Origin: an uncultured Desulfatiglans sp.
GTDB taxonomy: Bacteria; Desulfobacterota; DSM-4660; Desulfatiglandales; Desulfatiglandaceae
Assembly (NCBI GenBank): GCA_900498135.1
Contig: LR026961.1
Coordinates: forward strand, 3,016,192 to 3,080,191
DNA length: 64,000 nucleotides
Direction of reading: 5' to 3'
A program made the position numbers and the translations under genes. The notes below the pieces were generated by a model, which did no database searches, had not been told where the DNA came from, and was given only the letters and a program-made list of their open reading frames with translations. Positions 8,349 through 17,705 of this stretch are shown here, one piece after another. The stretch's first letter is position 1, and every line of letters begins with the position of its first letter.

Positions 8349-9725
8349 TTAACCGCGATACTGCTTCGGTTTGGGAAGGGAGGCGATGTCTCTGAGCGCG
8401 CGCTGGATCTCCTCCTCGGCCAGGGCGTGATCCTCGAGTTTTCCGGACAGATAGGCCTCGTAGGCCGCCATGTCCACCAGCCCGTGGCCGCTCCAGTTGA
8501 AGAGGATGACCTTTTCCTTCCCTTCCTCCTTGGCCTTGAGGGCCTCGCGGATGGCCATCGCTATGGCGTGATCCGTCTCGGGCGCGCTGATGAAGCCTTC
8601 CGTACGGGCGAAGGTGATCCCGGCCTTGAAGGTCTCGAGCTGAGGCACGGCCTCCGCCCGGATCAGGTTGCTCATGGCGAGCTGGCTGATGATGGGGGCC
8701 ATCCCGTGGTAGCGGAGGCCGCCGGCGTGGATGCCTTCCGGGACGAAGTTGTGCCCGAGGGTGTACATCGGAAGGAGCGGGGTCATTTGGACCGTGTCAC
8801 CGAAATCATAGGCGAAGGGGCCGCGGGTCATGGTCGGGCAGGAGGTCGGCTCGACGCCGATGATGTCGATATCCTTGCCGTTGATCTTGTCACGCACGAA
8901 GGGGAGGCAGATCCCGGCGAAGTTGCTTCCGCCCCCGGCGCAGCCGATGATCACGTCCGGATAATCGCCGGCCATGGCCATCTGCTTCTGGCACTCCAGG
9001 CCGTTGATCGTCTGGTGCATCATCACGTGGTTCAGGACGCTTCCGAGGGAGTATTTCGTGTCTTCATCCTGGACGGCGGCTTCCACCGCTTCGCTGATGG
9101 CGATTCCGAGGCTGCCTGGCGATTCGGGGTTCTGCGCGAGGATGCTGCGCCCGGCCTGTGTCTCGGTGCTCGGGCTGGCGACGCACTGGCCGCCCCAGGT
9201 TTCCATCATGATCCGCCGATAAGGCTTCTGATGGAAGCTCACCTTGACCATGTACACCTTGGCTTCGATCCCGAAGAGCGAGCAGCAGAAGCAGAGCGCG
9301 CTGCCCCACTGCCCGGCCCCCGTCTCGGTCGTGATGCGCTTTGTCCCGGAGATCTTGTTGTAGTAGACCTGGGCGATGGCGGTGTTCGGTTTGTGGCTCC
9401 CGGCCGGGCTCACCCCTTCATTCTTGTAATAGATCCTTGCCGGCGTCTGGAGGAACTTTTCGAGGGCATAGGCGCGGTAAAGGGGGGTAGGGCGCCAGAT
9501 GAGATATTTTTCCAGCACCTCGTCAGGGATGTCGATGTACGAATCCTGACTGACTTCCTGCTCGATCAGGGGCATGGGGAAGATCGGCAGAAGGTCCTCC
9601 GGCCCTACGGGCTGACCGGTGCCCGGGTGCAGAGGGGGTTCCATGGGGGTGGGCATGTCGGGCATCACGTTGTACCACTGCCTTGGTATCTCCGATTCCG
9701 GCAACACGATTTTCCTGGTCTGCAT
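8349..9725 (-). CDS. trpB: TrpB2-type tryptophan synthase beta subunit
   Basis: A 458-residue PLP enzyme of the TrpB2 branch (long form, with an N-terminal extension beginning [18 protein letters not shown]). The PLP lysine lies in [18 protein letters not shown] and the phosphate-binding loop is [12 protein letters not shown]. TrpB2 condenses indole with serine or O-phosphoserine. There is no trpA, trpC or other trp gene nearby, so it probably salvages free indole or serves the neighbouring aryl-pyruvate metabolism instead of de novo synthesis. A strong GGAGG precedes the ATG. Confidence 0.95.
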   Translation of the reverse strand: MQTRKIVLPESEIPRQWYNVMPDMPTPMEPPLHPGTGQPVGPEDLLPIFPMPLIEQEVSQDSYIDIPDEVLEKYLIWRPTPLYRAYALEKFLQTPARIYYKNEGVSPAGSHKPNTAIAQVYYNKISGTKRITTETGAGQWGSALCFCCSLFGIEAKVYMVKVSFHQKPYRRIMMETWGGQCVASPSTETQAGRSILAQNPESPGSLGIAISEAVEAAVQDEDTKYSLGSVLNHVMMHQTINGLECQKQMAMAGDYPDVIIGCAGGGSNFAGICLPFVRDKINGKDIDIIGVEPTSCPTMTRGPFAYDFGDTVQMTPLLPMYTLGHNFVPEGIHAGGLRYHGMAPIISQLAMSNLIRAEAVPQLETFKAGITFARTEGFISAPETDHAIAMAIREALKAKEEGKEKVILFNWSGHGLVDMAAYEAYLSGKLEDHALAEEEIQRALRDIASLPKPKQYRG

Positions 9726-10287
9726 AATGCCTCCTTTCCTGACTATGGGGGGTGAATTGAGGTCCCGGATTAAACAATCATTGTCCGGTGCCCGAAAATC
9801 CGTTCTCCACCGTTTCCATCCGATCCACCGGTTTGAACCGCCTCAAGCTATAACAGGTTGGGTGCGGGGTTGGTGCCGTGAAAAACGATCGAGGCTCGAT
9901 TCGTATTACGACAACCTCGCGACGGGACCTTGTCCGTGAGCAGAAAAAATGGACATTGATGCTGGAATGAGCAACCCGGCAATCTGGCAGCGTACGTGGT
10001 TTGCAAACGAAAAATGAATCTGGAAAACCTTATTGCTTCCTTGCTCCGAAGTCAAACAGTATTTGTCCGGCCTTTATGCTCCCCATCCCGAGCGGCGATG
10101 AAACCGGTTTTTTTCTTTCGGGTTCTTGTCTTTCAGGAACAAAGGAGAGGAGTGAAAAAAGATTCGATCGAGGGCTCAAAAAACCGGAAGACGGGACGGG
10201 ATGTCTGATCGGCCGACAGGGGCGGGTTTTTGGAATGGCGGCTGCGGCGGACCCCGGAAACAACGGGGGCGCAGGCCCATGAAAGGC
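9726..10287. other. Non-coding stretch upstream of trpB2
   Basis: About 560 bases separating trpB2 from the next gene. Predicted ORFs here have no recognisable composition or ribosome sites. I looked for a T-box, trp leader peptide or riboswitch on the minus strand and found none that I could support. It probably contains the trpB2 promoter. Confidence 0.4.
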
Positions 10288-10320
10288 GAAGGGGAGCCCC
10301 TTTTGTGGGTGCTCCCCTTC
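10288..10320 (-). terminator. Hairpin after the AdoMetDC-like gene
   Basis: A perfect 10-bp inverted repeat (GAAGGGGAGC at 10288-10297 and its complement at 10311-10320, 13-base loop) lies 26 bases beyond the stop codon at 10346. It lacks a clear T-tract on the minus strand, so it may be a weak intrinsic terminator. Confidence 0.55.
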
Positions 10321-10345
10321 GATGGAGTTTTGTTGCGGAGGCGGC

Positions 10346-10729
10346 CTACATCCGTTCGGTGATGTGCACGTTGACGGATTTGCCGCCGAAGAAGCGTTTA
10401 GAAAATTCGGTCACCTTATCGGGGTCATACAATTTGCAGCTGAAGATGTCCAGGTATACGGCATTGGTCAGATTCGCAAAGTGGCCCGAAATCAGCGACG
10501 TTTCGATGAGCTGCAGCATCGAGTATCCGGCGACGCGTTCATCCTCGCCGAAGTGCACGACCTGGCACTCTCCAAACCGGCGCATCTCGATCAGATCACA
10601 CAGTTCCACTACGAAGCGTTTGATCGCTTCGGCGTCCCTAATGGTATCGGGGTTACAGTCATAAATGTCCAGGCTCGTCAATAGACCCCAGGGCTCCTTG
10701 GTTGCACGGGCAAGATTGTTCTGAATCAT
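10346..10729 (-). CDS. S-adenosylmethionine-decarboxylase-like (SpeH/SpeD fold) protein
   Basis: A 127-residue protein matching the small prokaryotic AdoMet decarboxylase fold. The core runs through VAGYSMLQLIETSLISGHF and AVYLDIFSCKLYDPDKV, giving the usual His (H83) and Cys (C98) region. At the self-cleavage site, where the family normally has Glu-Ser-His-Leu, this protein reads E76-T77-S78-L79 with one extra residue before the Cys motif. Either S78 makes the pyruvoyl group from a shifted position or this is a divergent homologue. AdoMetDC paralogues that decarboxylate ornithine or arginine are known. No speE lies nearby. AGGAGGG precedes the ATG. Confidence 0.8.
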   Translation of the reverse strand: MIQNNLARATKEPWGLLTSLDIYDCNPDTIRDAEAIKRFVVELCDLIEMRRFGECQVVHFGEDERVAGYSMLQLIETSLISGHFANLTNAVYLDIFSCKLYDPDKVTEFSKRFFGGKSVNVHITERM

Positions 10730-11105
10730 GTTTTAATCCCTCCTTTCAGATATGACGATATCCGGCCTTGTTGTAGAACCTGGCGCTCTGCCTTGCGGCT
10801 GCGGGAGCGGAGGGTGAGGAAGGCAGAGTGTCTGCCCCCTCTACCGCTCAAGCGCCCCCTCGGTGGGAAGGGGCCTCTTGATGGTTCTCCCGAAGCCGTT
10901 GGACGGCAGGCCGGAAGCGCTGGTCATATCGATAAAAACAAGCGATGATATGGTAGTCCGTTTTTTCTGTCAATGAATTTCGACATGCCCCAGAGAAAAA
11001 TAGAACAGGGAACAACTCCGTGTTTGCTTTTGTGTATTGATTACCAATGATTCCAATGTCTTGATTTGAATCCAGCCGGCGTTTTCCTCTCCGGTCGTGC
11101 TTGCC
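10730..11105. other. Non-coding stretch between the acyl-CoA dehydrogenase and the AdoMetDC-like gene
   Basis: About 375 bases. It is partly GC-rich with several short imperfect hairpins in what would be the 5' leader of the AdoMetDC-like gene (10740-10930). I could not match it to a known riboswitch class. Confidence 0.35.
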
Positions 11106-12245
11106 TCAGAGCAGGGATCGGGCGATGATAATCTTTTCGATTTCTTTGGTCCCTTCATAGATCTCGATGATCTTGGCATCGCGATAAAAACGCTCGATGT
11201 CATATTCTGCGAAGTACCCGTAGCCCCCGTGGATTTGAAGCGCCTCCTGGGCGGTGTAGGTGCAGGTCTCTCCGGCATACCATTTGGCCATGGCGGTGAG
11301 GGTGTGATCGGGCCTCCCCTGGTCCGCCCTGAAGGCGGCTTCGTAGACCATGTTGCGGGCGGCGTGGATGCGCGTGGCCATCTCGGCGACCTTGAACTGG
11401 TTCGCCTGGTAGGCTCCGAGGGGATGCCCGAATTGATGCCGTGTCTTGAGATGCCGGATGGCGCGGTCCAGGGCCCCCTGGGCGATGCCCACCCCTTCGG
11501 CGCCGACATGGATGCGGGTGAGATTGAAAAAATGCATGAACTGATAAAACCCCTGCCCTTCCTCCCCGATCAGGTGATCTTTGGGAACGCGGACGGTCTT
11601 GAACACCAATTCGGCGGTGTCCGAGGCCCGTATCCCTAGTTTGTGGCGGAGTTTGTTGGCCTCGAAGCCTGGGCGGTCCCGCTCGACCAGAATGACGCTG
11701 TGCCGCCGGTGCCTCGAAGGGTTGTCGGGGTCGGTCAGGCACAGGACGACGAAATAGCTGCCCACCGTGCCGTTGGTGATGAACATCTTCGATCCGTCGA
11801 TGATGTAGCCGTCCTCTGCGGCACGCGCCTCGGTCCGTGTGGAGGCGACGTCGCTGCCGGCGTCGGGTTCCGTAATGGCCGAACCCATGACCGCCTGGCC
11901 GCAGGTGAGGGGCTGGAGCCAGGTCTTCTTCTGGGCTTCGTTCCCGAAAAGCAGGATCATATCGGCACCGAAAGTCGCTGAGATCAAGACAGAGCCAAGG
12001 CCCGGATCGACCCGCCAGAAGGCCTCACAGACCAGGCATTTTTCAAGATAGCCGTACCCGGTGCCTCCATAGGCCTCGGGCAGGTTGACGCCGATGAAAC
12101 CCAGCCCCGCGGCCTTGCGGACCAACTCCATCGGATACCGTTCCTCCCGGTCGCATTCCCTGGCGAGGTCGGGGAATTCGCCTTCGGCGAATTCGCCTGC
12201 GGCGCGGGCTATATCTTTCTGTTCTTTGGTGAGATCGAAGTCCAT
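11106..12245 (-). CDS. Acyl-CoA dehydrogenase
   Basis: A 379-residue flavoprotein of the acyl-CoA dehydrogenase family. The FAD/substrate segment AITEPDAGSDVASTRTEA, the middle-domain motif IDGSKMFITNGTVGSYFVV and the C-terminal RFYRDAKIIEIYEGTKEIEK are all present; the Glu in IYEGT is the expected catalytic base. It oxidises an acyl-CoA to the 2-enoyl-CoA and passes electrons to ETF. Substrate length cannot be told from the sequence. The start is MDFDLTKEQ at 12245, preceded by GGAAAGGA; upstream in-frame codons lack homology. It is not adjacent to other beta-oxidation genes. Confidence 0.93.
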   Translation of the reverse strand: MDFDLTKEQKDIARAAGEFAEGEFPDLARECDREERYPMELVRKAAGLGFIGVNLPEAYGGTGYGYLEKCLVCEAFWRVDPGLGSVLISATFGADMILLFGNEAQKKTWLQPLTCGQAVMGSAITEPDAGSDVASTRTEARAAEDGYIIDGSKMFITNGTVGSYFVVLCLTDPDNPSRHRRHSVILVERDRPGFEANKLRHKLGIRASDTAELVFKTVRVPKDHLIGEEGQGFYQFMHFFNLTRIHVGAEGVGIAQGALDRAIRHLKTRHQFGHPLGAYQANQFKVAEMATRIHAARNMVYEAAFRADQGRPDHTLTAMAKWYAGETCTYTAQEALQIHGGYGYFAEYDIERFYRDAKIIEIYEGTKEIEKIIIARSLL

Positions 12246-12770
12246 CGCTGATCCTTTCCGACCGGCGGCCCCCATGCGGCCCGGTCCAGTCCCTGCCCGA
12301 CGGCGGGACCTCGAGAAGCCCGCTCGGAATGCCCGGGGATCGGCGTTTTCCGGGTCCCGCGCTTCCGGCGGCCGAATGCATGTGCATCGAATATCGTGGT
12401 AGGAATGATCTCCGGCATCGGCAGGGCCCAGGGCGGGGCTTCGTCCCGGACGCCGCGCCGTGATCAGCGCCCAATCTAAAGCGAATGGCATCTTTTGACA
12501 ACAAAAAGGGAGTGGACTGTGATAGGTTGGAGTCGGTCTGAAGACATGTTTTTCCTTCTCAGTCTTCCTGGCGCACCGGGTCCGATCTCAAACAGCCGTT
12601 TGACGGCCTTGTCGTCAGCAGGTTTCTTTGCGCATGTCGGATTCGACCCCAGCGGGATGAGTCGGGGCGTTATGAAGGGTTCGACCCGCGAAGCGCCGCG
12701 CCGGGACAGGGTTTCCCGTGGTGTTTGAGGCCGCTTGAGCCGGACACGATCCATGGAGTATATGAATTCG
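12246..12770. other. Divergent intergenic region
   Basis: About 525 bases between the divergently transcribed acyl-CoA dehydrogenase and yhbY genes. It must hold promoters for both. No repeat copy, tRNA or known riboswitch is apparent; the short GGTTCGACCC at about 12678 is not part of a tRNA cloverleaf that I can draw. Confidence 0.4.
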
Positions 12771-13106
12771 ATGCATCGACTCGACAGTTCACAGCGAAAA
12801 TATTTGCGCGGTTTGGCACATCGTTTGAAGCCGGTCGTTCTAATCGGACAGAAGGGCCTGACCGGGGGTGTCGCCCAATCGATCGATCAGGCCTTGGAAG
12901 CCCATGAGCTGGTCAAGGTGAAATTCATCGATCTCAAGGAAAAGGGTCTGAAGGAAGCGATCGCCCTCGAGATCGAGCAGAAGATGGAGTGCCAGTCCGT
13001 GGGCGCCATCGGGCATACGGTGATCCTCTATCGCCGGCAGAGCCAGCCGGAAAAACGGCGGATTGCGCTTCCGGTGGCCCGAGAGGATGAGGGAGCGAAG
13101 GGATAG
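12771..13106 (+). CDS. yhbY: YhbY-family CRM-domain RNA-binding protein
   Basis: A 111-residue CRS1/YhbY (CRM) domain protein, known to associate with pre-50S ribosomes. It has the family opening (SSQRKYLRGLAHRLKPVV) and the conserved LIGQKGLTGGV loop. The ATG at 12771 fits the usual start (Met about seven residues before the KYLRGLAH block) with GGAG at 12755-12758; in-frame ATGs at 12753 and 12762 are alternatives. A basic tail follows. The gene leads a co-directional group with a J-domain protein and queE. Confidence 0.93.
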   Translation: MHRLDSSQRKYLRGLAHRLKPVVLIGQKGLTGGVAQSIDQALEAHELVKVKFIDLKEKGLKEAIALEIEQKMECQSVGAIGHTVILYRRQSQPEKRRIALPVAREDEGAKG

Positions 13107-13115
13107 GGGCGATCG

Positions 13116-13634
13116 ATGGATCTGAAGCGGTGCTATGAAGTCCTGGAGGTCGGCCCGGACGCTGATCCGGATGAGATTCGAAAGGCCTACAGGGACCTGG
13201 CCAGCGTCTGGCATCCGGACCGTTTTGCCGGCAATGAAAGGCTGAGCGGAAAGGCGGCCGAAAAGATCAAAGAGATCAATGTGGCCTATGAAACCCTGTC
13301 CGCTTCCTGGAAGAGCCGTCCAGACGATGGGCAAGGGGGGGATCCTTCCCGGTCCGAGGAACGGGACGAACCGGAACGCGGGAGGCGGCAGCCGGAGACG
13401 GAAACCCAGCTGGAGCGTCTGGTCGAAACGGGCACCGGCCTGGTCCTGTCGGCGTATTCGCGTCTGTCGAGGGCGGTCAGGAGTTGGCTCGAGAGCGGCG
13501 GCGCAGATGGCCCGGGCAGCCGACCGGCAGGTGGAAGAGGGGCCGGGGGCCTTGCAGGGGGAGCCGGGGCCGGCCGGGGTTGCAGGCGTGCCGGAGGCGG
13601 CGGTCGTCGCGCAGGACGGGGACGGCGCAGATAG
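13116..13634 (+). CDS. J-domain (DnaJ-like) protein with low-complexity tail
   Basis: A 172-residue protein. Residues 1-65 form a J-domain with the HPD triad in VWHPDRFAG, predicted to stimulate an Hsp70 (DnaK). After a charged linker and one helix (LVLSAYSRLSRAVRSWLES) comes a Gly/Ala/Arg-rich tail with no recognised zinc-finger or substrate domain, so this is a type III J-protein, not DnaJ. It starts 9 bases after yhbY and ends 9 bases before queE. The extreme GC-rich tail may be disordered. Confidence 0.88.
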   Translation: MDLKRCYEVLEVGPDADPDEIRKAYRDLASVWHPDRFAGNERLSGKAAEKIKEINVAYETLSASWKSRPDDGQGGDPSRSEERDEPERGRRQPETETQLERLVETGTGLVLSAYSRLSRAVRSWLESGGADGPGSRPAGGRGAGGLAGGAGAGRGCRRAGGGGRRAGRGRRR

Positions 13635-13643
13635 GCGGGGTGC

Positions 13644-14294
13644 ATGGTGGACGAACTGCTCGTCAACGAGATCTTCTACAGCATCCAGGGCGAGTCGTCC
13701 TGGGCCGGGCTGCCGTGCGCCTTTGTAAGGCTCACAGGCTGCAACCTTCGCTGCTCGTATTGCGATACGCGCTATGCCTACGATCAGGGCCGTCCGATGA
13801 GGGCGGGGGAGATCGTGGATGCCCTGCTGGGCTATGGGGTCGGGCTGGTCGAGATAACCGGCGGGGAGCCTCTTCTTCAGCCGGGTACCCCAGCCCTGGC
13901 GGCCGCCCTGGCGGGCTGGGGGTGCCGCGTTCTCGTCGAAACCAATGGCAGCTTCGACATCGACGTCCTCCCGGAGGCGTGCATCCGGATCGTGGATATC
14001 AAGTGCCCATCCAGCGGGGAGGCGGCGCGGATGGATCTCGAAAATCTGCATCGGCTGAGGGCCGGAGACGAAGTCAAGTTCGTGATGTCGAACCGCGGCG
14101 ACTATGATTACGCCCTCCGCATCCTGCCGCGCATCATCGCGTCGAGCCCGTGCCGGACCGTTCATTTTTCACCGGTCTTCGGCGTTCTGGAGCCTGCTCT
14201 ATTGGCTGCGTGGATGCTCGCCGATCGGCCGGAGGCGCGGCTGCACCTGCAACTCCACAAGATCGTCTGGGGTGCGGACCGGCGCGGCGTGTAG
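13644..14294 (+). CDS. queE: 7-carboxy-7-deazaguanine synthase
   Basis: A 216-residue radical-SAM enzyme that converts 6-carboxytetrahydropterin to 7-carboxy-7-deazaguanine in queuosine synthesis. The short family-specific cluster motif CNLRCSYCDT (about residues 32-41), the opening NEIFYSIQGESSWAGLP and the SAM-binding EITGGEPLLQ are all clear. A GGCGGGG purine run precedes the ATG. Other que genes are not in the window. Confidence 0.95.
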   Translation: MVDELLVNEIFYSIQGESSWAGLPCAFVRLTGCNLRCSYCDTRYAYDQGRPMRAGEIVDALLGYGVGLVEITGGEPLLQPGTPALAAALAGWGCRVLVETNGSFDIDVLPEACIRIVDIKCPSSGEAARMDLENLHRLRAGDEVKFVMSNRGDYDYALRILPRIIASSPCRTVHFSPVFGVLEPALLAAWMLADRPEARLHLQLHKIVWGADRRGV

Positions 14295-14432
14295 CGGTGC
14301 GGCAAGCCGGGTAGCCGGATCTCTCCAGCGGGAAGCGGCATCGGAAAGACGCTCATTGCCGATCCGAAAGCTGGAGGCATCCTGACGCTTCTCTAGAGCG
14401 GGCCGGAGCGGGAATGCTTCCGAGGCGAGCCC

Positions 14433-17400
14433 ATGCGCACTGGAAGAAAATTTCTCTGGATCGCCGTATGGACCGTGGTGGTGTTTGCGGCCGTCTCGGG
14501 GGCCGCGGCGGTCTTTCTCTATCACAGGCCTGATGCCGTTAAACGGCTCCTGGAAAACGCCCTGAGCAGCCTCAGCGGGGCCCAGGTCGAAATAGGGGCG
14601 CTGCGGTACGGGATCGCCCCGTTCGAGATCGAGGTCCTCGATGTCCGGGTCTGCGCAGGAGAGGCCCCGGACAGCCTGATCCTCTCCATTCACCGCGCCC
14701 GGGCCGGTGCAGACTTCGAGGGGCCTTTCGGTCGCCGCCGCCTGGTGATTCGAGCCTTGCAGATCGATGGACCCATCGCGGAGCTTTCGGGCGAGCCGTC
14801 CATCCTGGGCCGTCTGTCCGCCCCGCCGGCTGCATCTCCATCTTCGGGTCTGGCCAAGCATATCCTTTCTTGGCTCCTTTTCAAAGAAGTGCGATTCGAC
14901 ACGCTGGATCTCTCGGAAGGCCGCCTGTCCTGGCAGCATCCGGACGCGAGCCTGCGGCTCGACGAGGTCCGCGCAAACTTGCGGCCGGAGAGCGGCGGCA
15001 CGGCTTCGTCCAGGGTCGAGGCGGTCTCTTCGGACGGACGGACGCGGCTGTCTATTCCCTCCGCAGGCCTTTCGCTGCCGCAGGGGTTGTCTTTAGGCGG
15101 GCAAGATGTTCCGTTCGAGATGCACATCGAGAGGGGGGACTTGGAAGGCCCTTCAGTGTCGGCCGGATCCTTCGCACTGCGATGGACGGCCCTCTATCGG
15201 GCCGAGAGCGGTCGGCTCACCATCCAGTCCGCTGAAGGCCGCGCAAAGGCCGTTTCGATCGTCATCCTCGATGCCCGGTTTGTCTTCCCGCTTTCCTTCG
15301 AGCTGCCGCAGGGTGCAGAGGTGCGACTCGACGGGATGCGGGCCGCAGTCCCGCGCTTTGCAGTCCGGACGGGAGAGGGGCTCGACCTCTCCGGGTCGGC
15401 TGCAGCGGCCCTCGGGGATGTCCGTGAATGGCGGCTGAACGATTTGAGCGGCGCCGCCGATCTCGATGCGCTGCTCGGCTTTTTGCCTCCGTCTGAACGG
15501 AGCGCTTGTGTGACCGGTTTGAGCGGCACCCTGAGGCTCCGTGGCAGCCTGGCCGCCCGCCTCGATGAAGCGGGCTGGCGCCTGATGCCCGATCTCCAGC
15601 TGAGGGTCGATGACGGCGGCCTGTCCTGCCGCCTGGGGGAGGACAGGTTGCGGGCGGATTTCCGCTGCGGCGCCGCGGTCAAAGGCGCATTCCCCAGGCC
15701 GGGGATCGGCGCGGAATTCACCGCCAGTGGGATAGAGTTGGAAGGCCCCGCCGTGTCGTTTTCCGGTGCGGCGGCCAGTTTGACGGTAGAGGGGGTCTAT
15801 CCTGTCTTTCACGTTCGGGGGGTCGAATGTCGGGTCCCCCGGTTCCAGGTGCGCACTCCGAAAGGTTCCGTTCCCATTCAGCCGATCGATGTGGATGCAC
15901 CTGCTTTGAGGCTGAATGTCCTCGATCGGACCGCAGATCTGCCTGATTTTGTCGTTCGCATTTCGGGCCGGGAGGGTCTGCGGGGATCGCTGAACGTATC
16001 GCCTTCGGGGGGCTCGGGTGAGGTCGGAGCGAAGGATCTGCTGGCGCTCCTGGGGGGATCCGGTTTGGGTGTGCTGCCCGAGAGCTGGACGGTCGAAGGA
16101 CGGGACGCCTTGACCGGGCGGCTGGCCTATTCGCCGAAGGCCGGATTTCGGGGGGACTTCGACTGGGCGTTGAAGGCGCTTCGATTCGAGAGCCCCGACG
16201 GAGTCTTCATGGGGGAAGGCATCGGGCTCGATGTCCGGTTGAGGGCCTCCTCGGACCGGCAGGGCCGGCGTATCCAGGCCGACATCCAGGCCGGCTGCAA
16301 GAAGGGGGAGGTCCTTTATGACCGCTGGTACGCGGATCTTGCCCGACGCAGCGTTGCGGCGGCGGTCGAGGCGGCAGTCCTCCCCGCTTCGGCTCTGCTG
16401 GAGGTGAAAGAGGCTTCGCTCAGTGCGGCGGGGCTCTTCGAGGCCTCTCTTTCGGGCACTGTCGAACGGTTTACCGATGCGCCGGCGGGCCGCCTGGCCG
16501 TCGAGGTCGAAGCCCCCGATCTTGCCCCGCTGGTGACCGCTATCCTCAAAGAGCCGTTCCAGGATGTGCTGCCGGTGCTGCGCGGCCTCGATGCCGCCGG
16601 ACCTTCCGAAGTGTCCATGACCCTGGATTGGGCGGGAAGGGATTGGCGGGCCAAAGGGTTCTGGGACTGGCGCGACGGCGCGCTGCGGTTGGAGGAGATG
16701 GACGTCGAGCTCCAAGGTCTCGATCTTCGACTTCCGGTATGGGCCGCTGGAGGGGGTTGGAAGGGGGCCGGCGGGCCGGGGCGGCTCGAGGGGCGCATGT
16801 CTGTGCGCAAAGCCGTCTTTCCGTTCGGGGCCCTCGAGGACGCCGCTTGGAGACTGGAGGCGGAGCCGAATGCCCTGCACGCGGATGCCACGATCGATTT
16901 TTCGGTAGCGGACGGCACCGTGCGTCTGAAGGGCCTGCACATGAACGATCTTTACGGGGAAGGGGCCTCGCTGAAGACGTCGGTCGAAATGGTGGATCTG
17001 GATGTGGGCCGATTCCTGGCCGATTTCTGGCCGCGTCCGGTGCAAGGGGCGTTGAACGGACGGCTGGATCCCGTTATAATGACGCAGCAGGCCATTCAGA
17101 CGACCGGGGAATTCCGAATGGATCTTTTCGGCGGCAGGTGGGTCGTAAAGGACCCGGGTGCGCGGGCGCTCTTTACATCGGCGCCGGTCTTCCGACTGGA
17201 TGCGCGCTGGCGGGATGTCCAACTCGGACTGCTGACGGCCGGAACGCCCTTTGGGAAGATGGAGGGATTGCTCGAAGGACACGTCAACGGCCTCGAGATT
17301 GCGGCGGGGCAGCCGCAGGCCTTCGACCTCCTGCTGGAGACGGTGCCTCGAGAAGGGGTCCCGCAACGGATCAGTGTCGAGGCGGTCGACAGCATCGCCC

Positions 17401-17684
17401 GCATCGGAGGAGGGCAGAGCCCGTTTTTGGGGCTGGCCGGCAGTTTCGCATCGCTTTTCCAGGAGTTCCCTTACAGCAAATTGGGGATCCATGCCACACT
17501 GGCGAACGATCTCTTCCGGATCGACGGAACCATTCGGGAAGACGGCAAGGAGTATCTGGTCAAAAGGAGGGGATTCGCGGGGGTCAATGTGGTGAACCAG
17601 AGTCCGGGGAGCGCGATCGGCTTCAAGGACATGGTAAAGCGCATTCAGCGCATCCGGTCCGGCTCCGGTCCGGTGATCGATTAG
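14433..17684 (+). CDS. YdbH/AsmA-like intermembrane bridge protein
   Basis: A 1083-residue protein with one N-terminal membrane anchor (FLWIAVWTVVVFAAVSGAAA) followed by a very long beta-rich periplasmic part, the pattern of AsmA-like proteins (TamB, YhdP, YdbH) thought to carry lipids between inner and outer membranes. The next gene encodes a protein with YnbE- and YdbL-like parts, the E. coli partners of YdbH, which supports YdbH over TamB. The C-terminal stretch (PFGKMEGLLEGHVNGLEI, FSKLGIHATLAND-like) fits the YdbH/DctA-type end. It is longer than E. coli YdbH. Confidence 0.85.
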   Translation: MRTGRKFLWIAVWTVVVFAAVSGAAAVFLYHRPDAVKRLLENALSSLSGAQVEIGALRYGIAPFEIEVLDVRVCAGEAPDSLILSIHRARAGADFEGPFGRRRLVIRALQIDGPIAELSGEPSILGRLSAPPAASPSSGLAKHILSWLLFKEVRFDTLDLSEGRLSWQHPDASLRLDEVRANLRPESGGTASSRVEAVSSDGRTRLSIPSAGLSLPQGLSLGGQDVPFEMHIERGDLEGPSVSAGSFALRWTALYRAESGRLTIQSAEGRAKAVSIVILDARFVFPLSFELPQGAEVRLDGMRAAVPRFAVRTGEGLDLSGSAAAALGDVREWRLNDLSGAADLDALLGFLPPSERSACVTGLSGTLRLRGSLAARLDEAGWRLMPDLQLRVDDGGLSCRLGEDRLRADFRCGAAVKGAFPRPGIGAEFTASGIELEGPAVSFSGAAASLTVEGVYPVFHVRGVECRVPRFQVRTPKGSVPIQPIDVDAPALRLNVLDRTADLPDFVVRISGREGLRGSLNVSPSGGSGEVGAKDLLALLGGSGLGVLPESWTVEGRDALTGRLAYSPKAGFRGDFDWALKALRFESPDGVFMGEGIGLDVRLRASSDRQGRRIQADIQAGCKKGEVLYDRWYADLARRSVAAAVEAAVLPASALLEVKEASLSAAGLFEASLSGTVERFTDAPAGRLAVEVEAPDLAPLVTAILKEPFQDVLPVLRGLDAAGPSEVSMTLDWAGRDWRAKGFWDWRDGALRLEEMDVELQGLDLRLPVWAAGGGWKGAGGPGRLEGRMSVRKAVFPFGALEDAAWRLEAEPNALHADATIDFSVADGTVRLKGLHMNDLYGEGASLKTSVEMVDLDVGRFLADFWPRPVQGALNGRLDPVIMTQQAIQTTGEFRMDLFGGRWVVKDPGARALFTSAPVFRLDARWRDVQLGLLTAGTPFGKMEGLLEGHVNGLEIAAGQPQAFDLLLETVPREGVPQRISVEAVDSIARIGGGQSPFLGLAGSFASLFQEFPYSKLGIHATLANDLFRIDGTIREDGKEYLVKRRGFAGVNVVNQSPGSAIGFKDMVKRIQRIRSGSGPVID

Positions 17685-17705
17685 ATGTTTTCGAGGGAGG
17701 GTCGC

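Noticed and set aside
9726-10287. T-box or trp leader upstream of trpB2
   Set aside because: I found no AGGGTGGNACCGCG-like antiterminator box and no Trp-rich leader peptide on the minus strand.
12670-12700. tRNA suggested by GGTTCGACCC
   Set aside because: No matching acceptor, D-arm or anticodon arm could be drawn around it.
15153-17492. 779-residue ORF antisense to the YdbH-like gene, and 417-residue ORF in another plus frame (16628-17881)
   Set aside because: High third-position GC leaves several frames open; neither shows domains or ribosome sites, while the plus-strand AsmA/YdbH-like protein is coherent.
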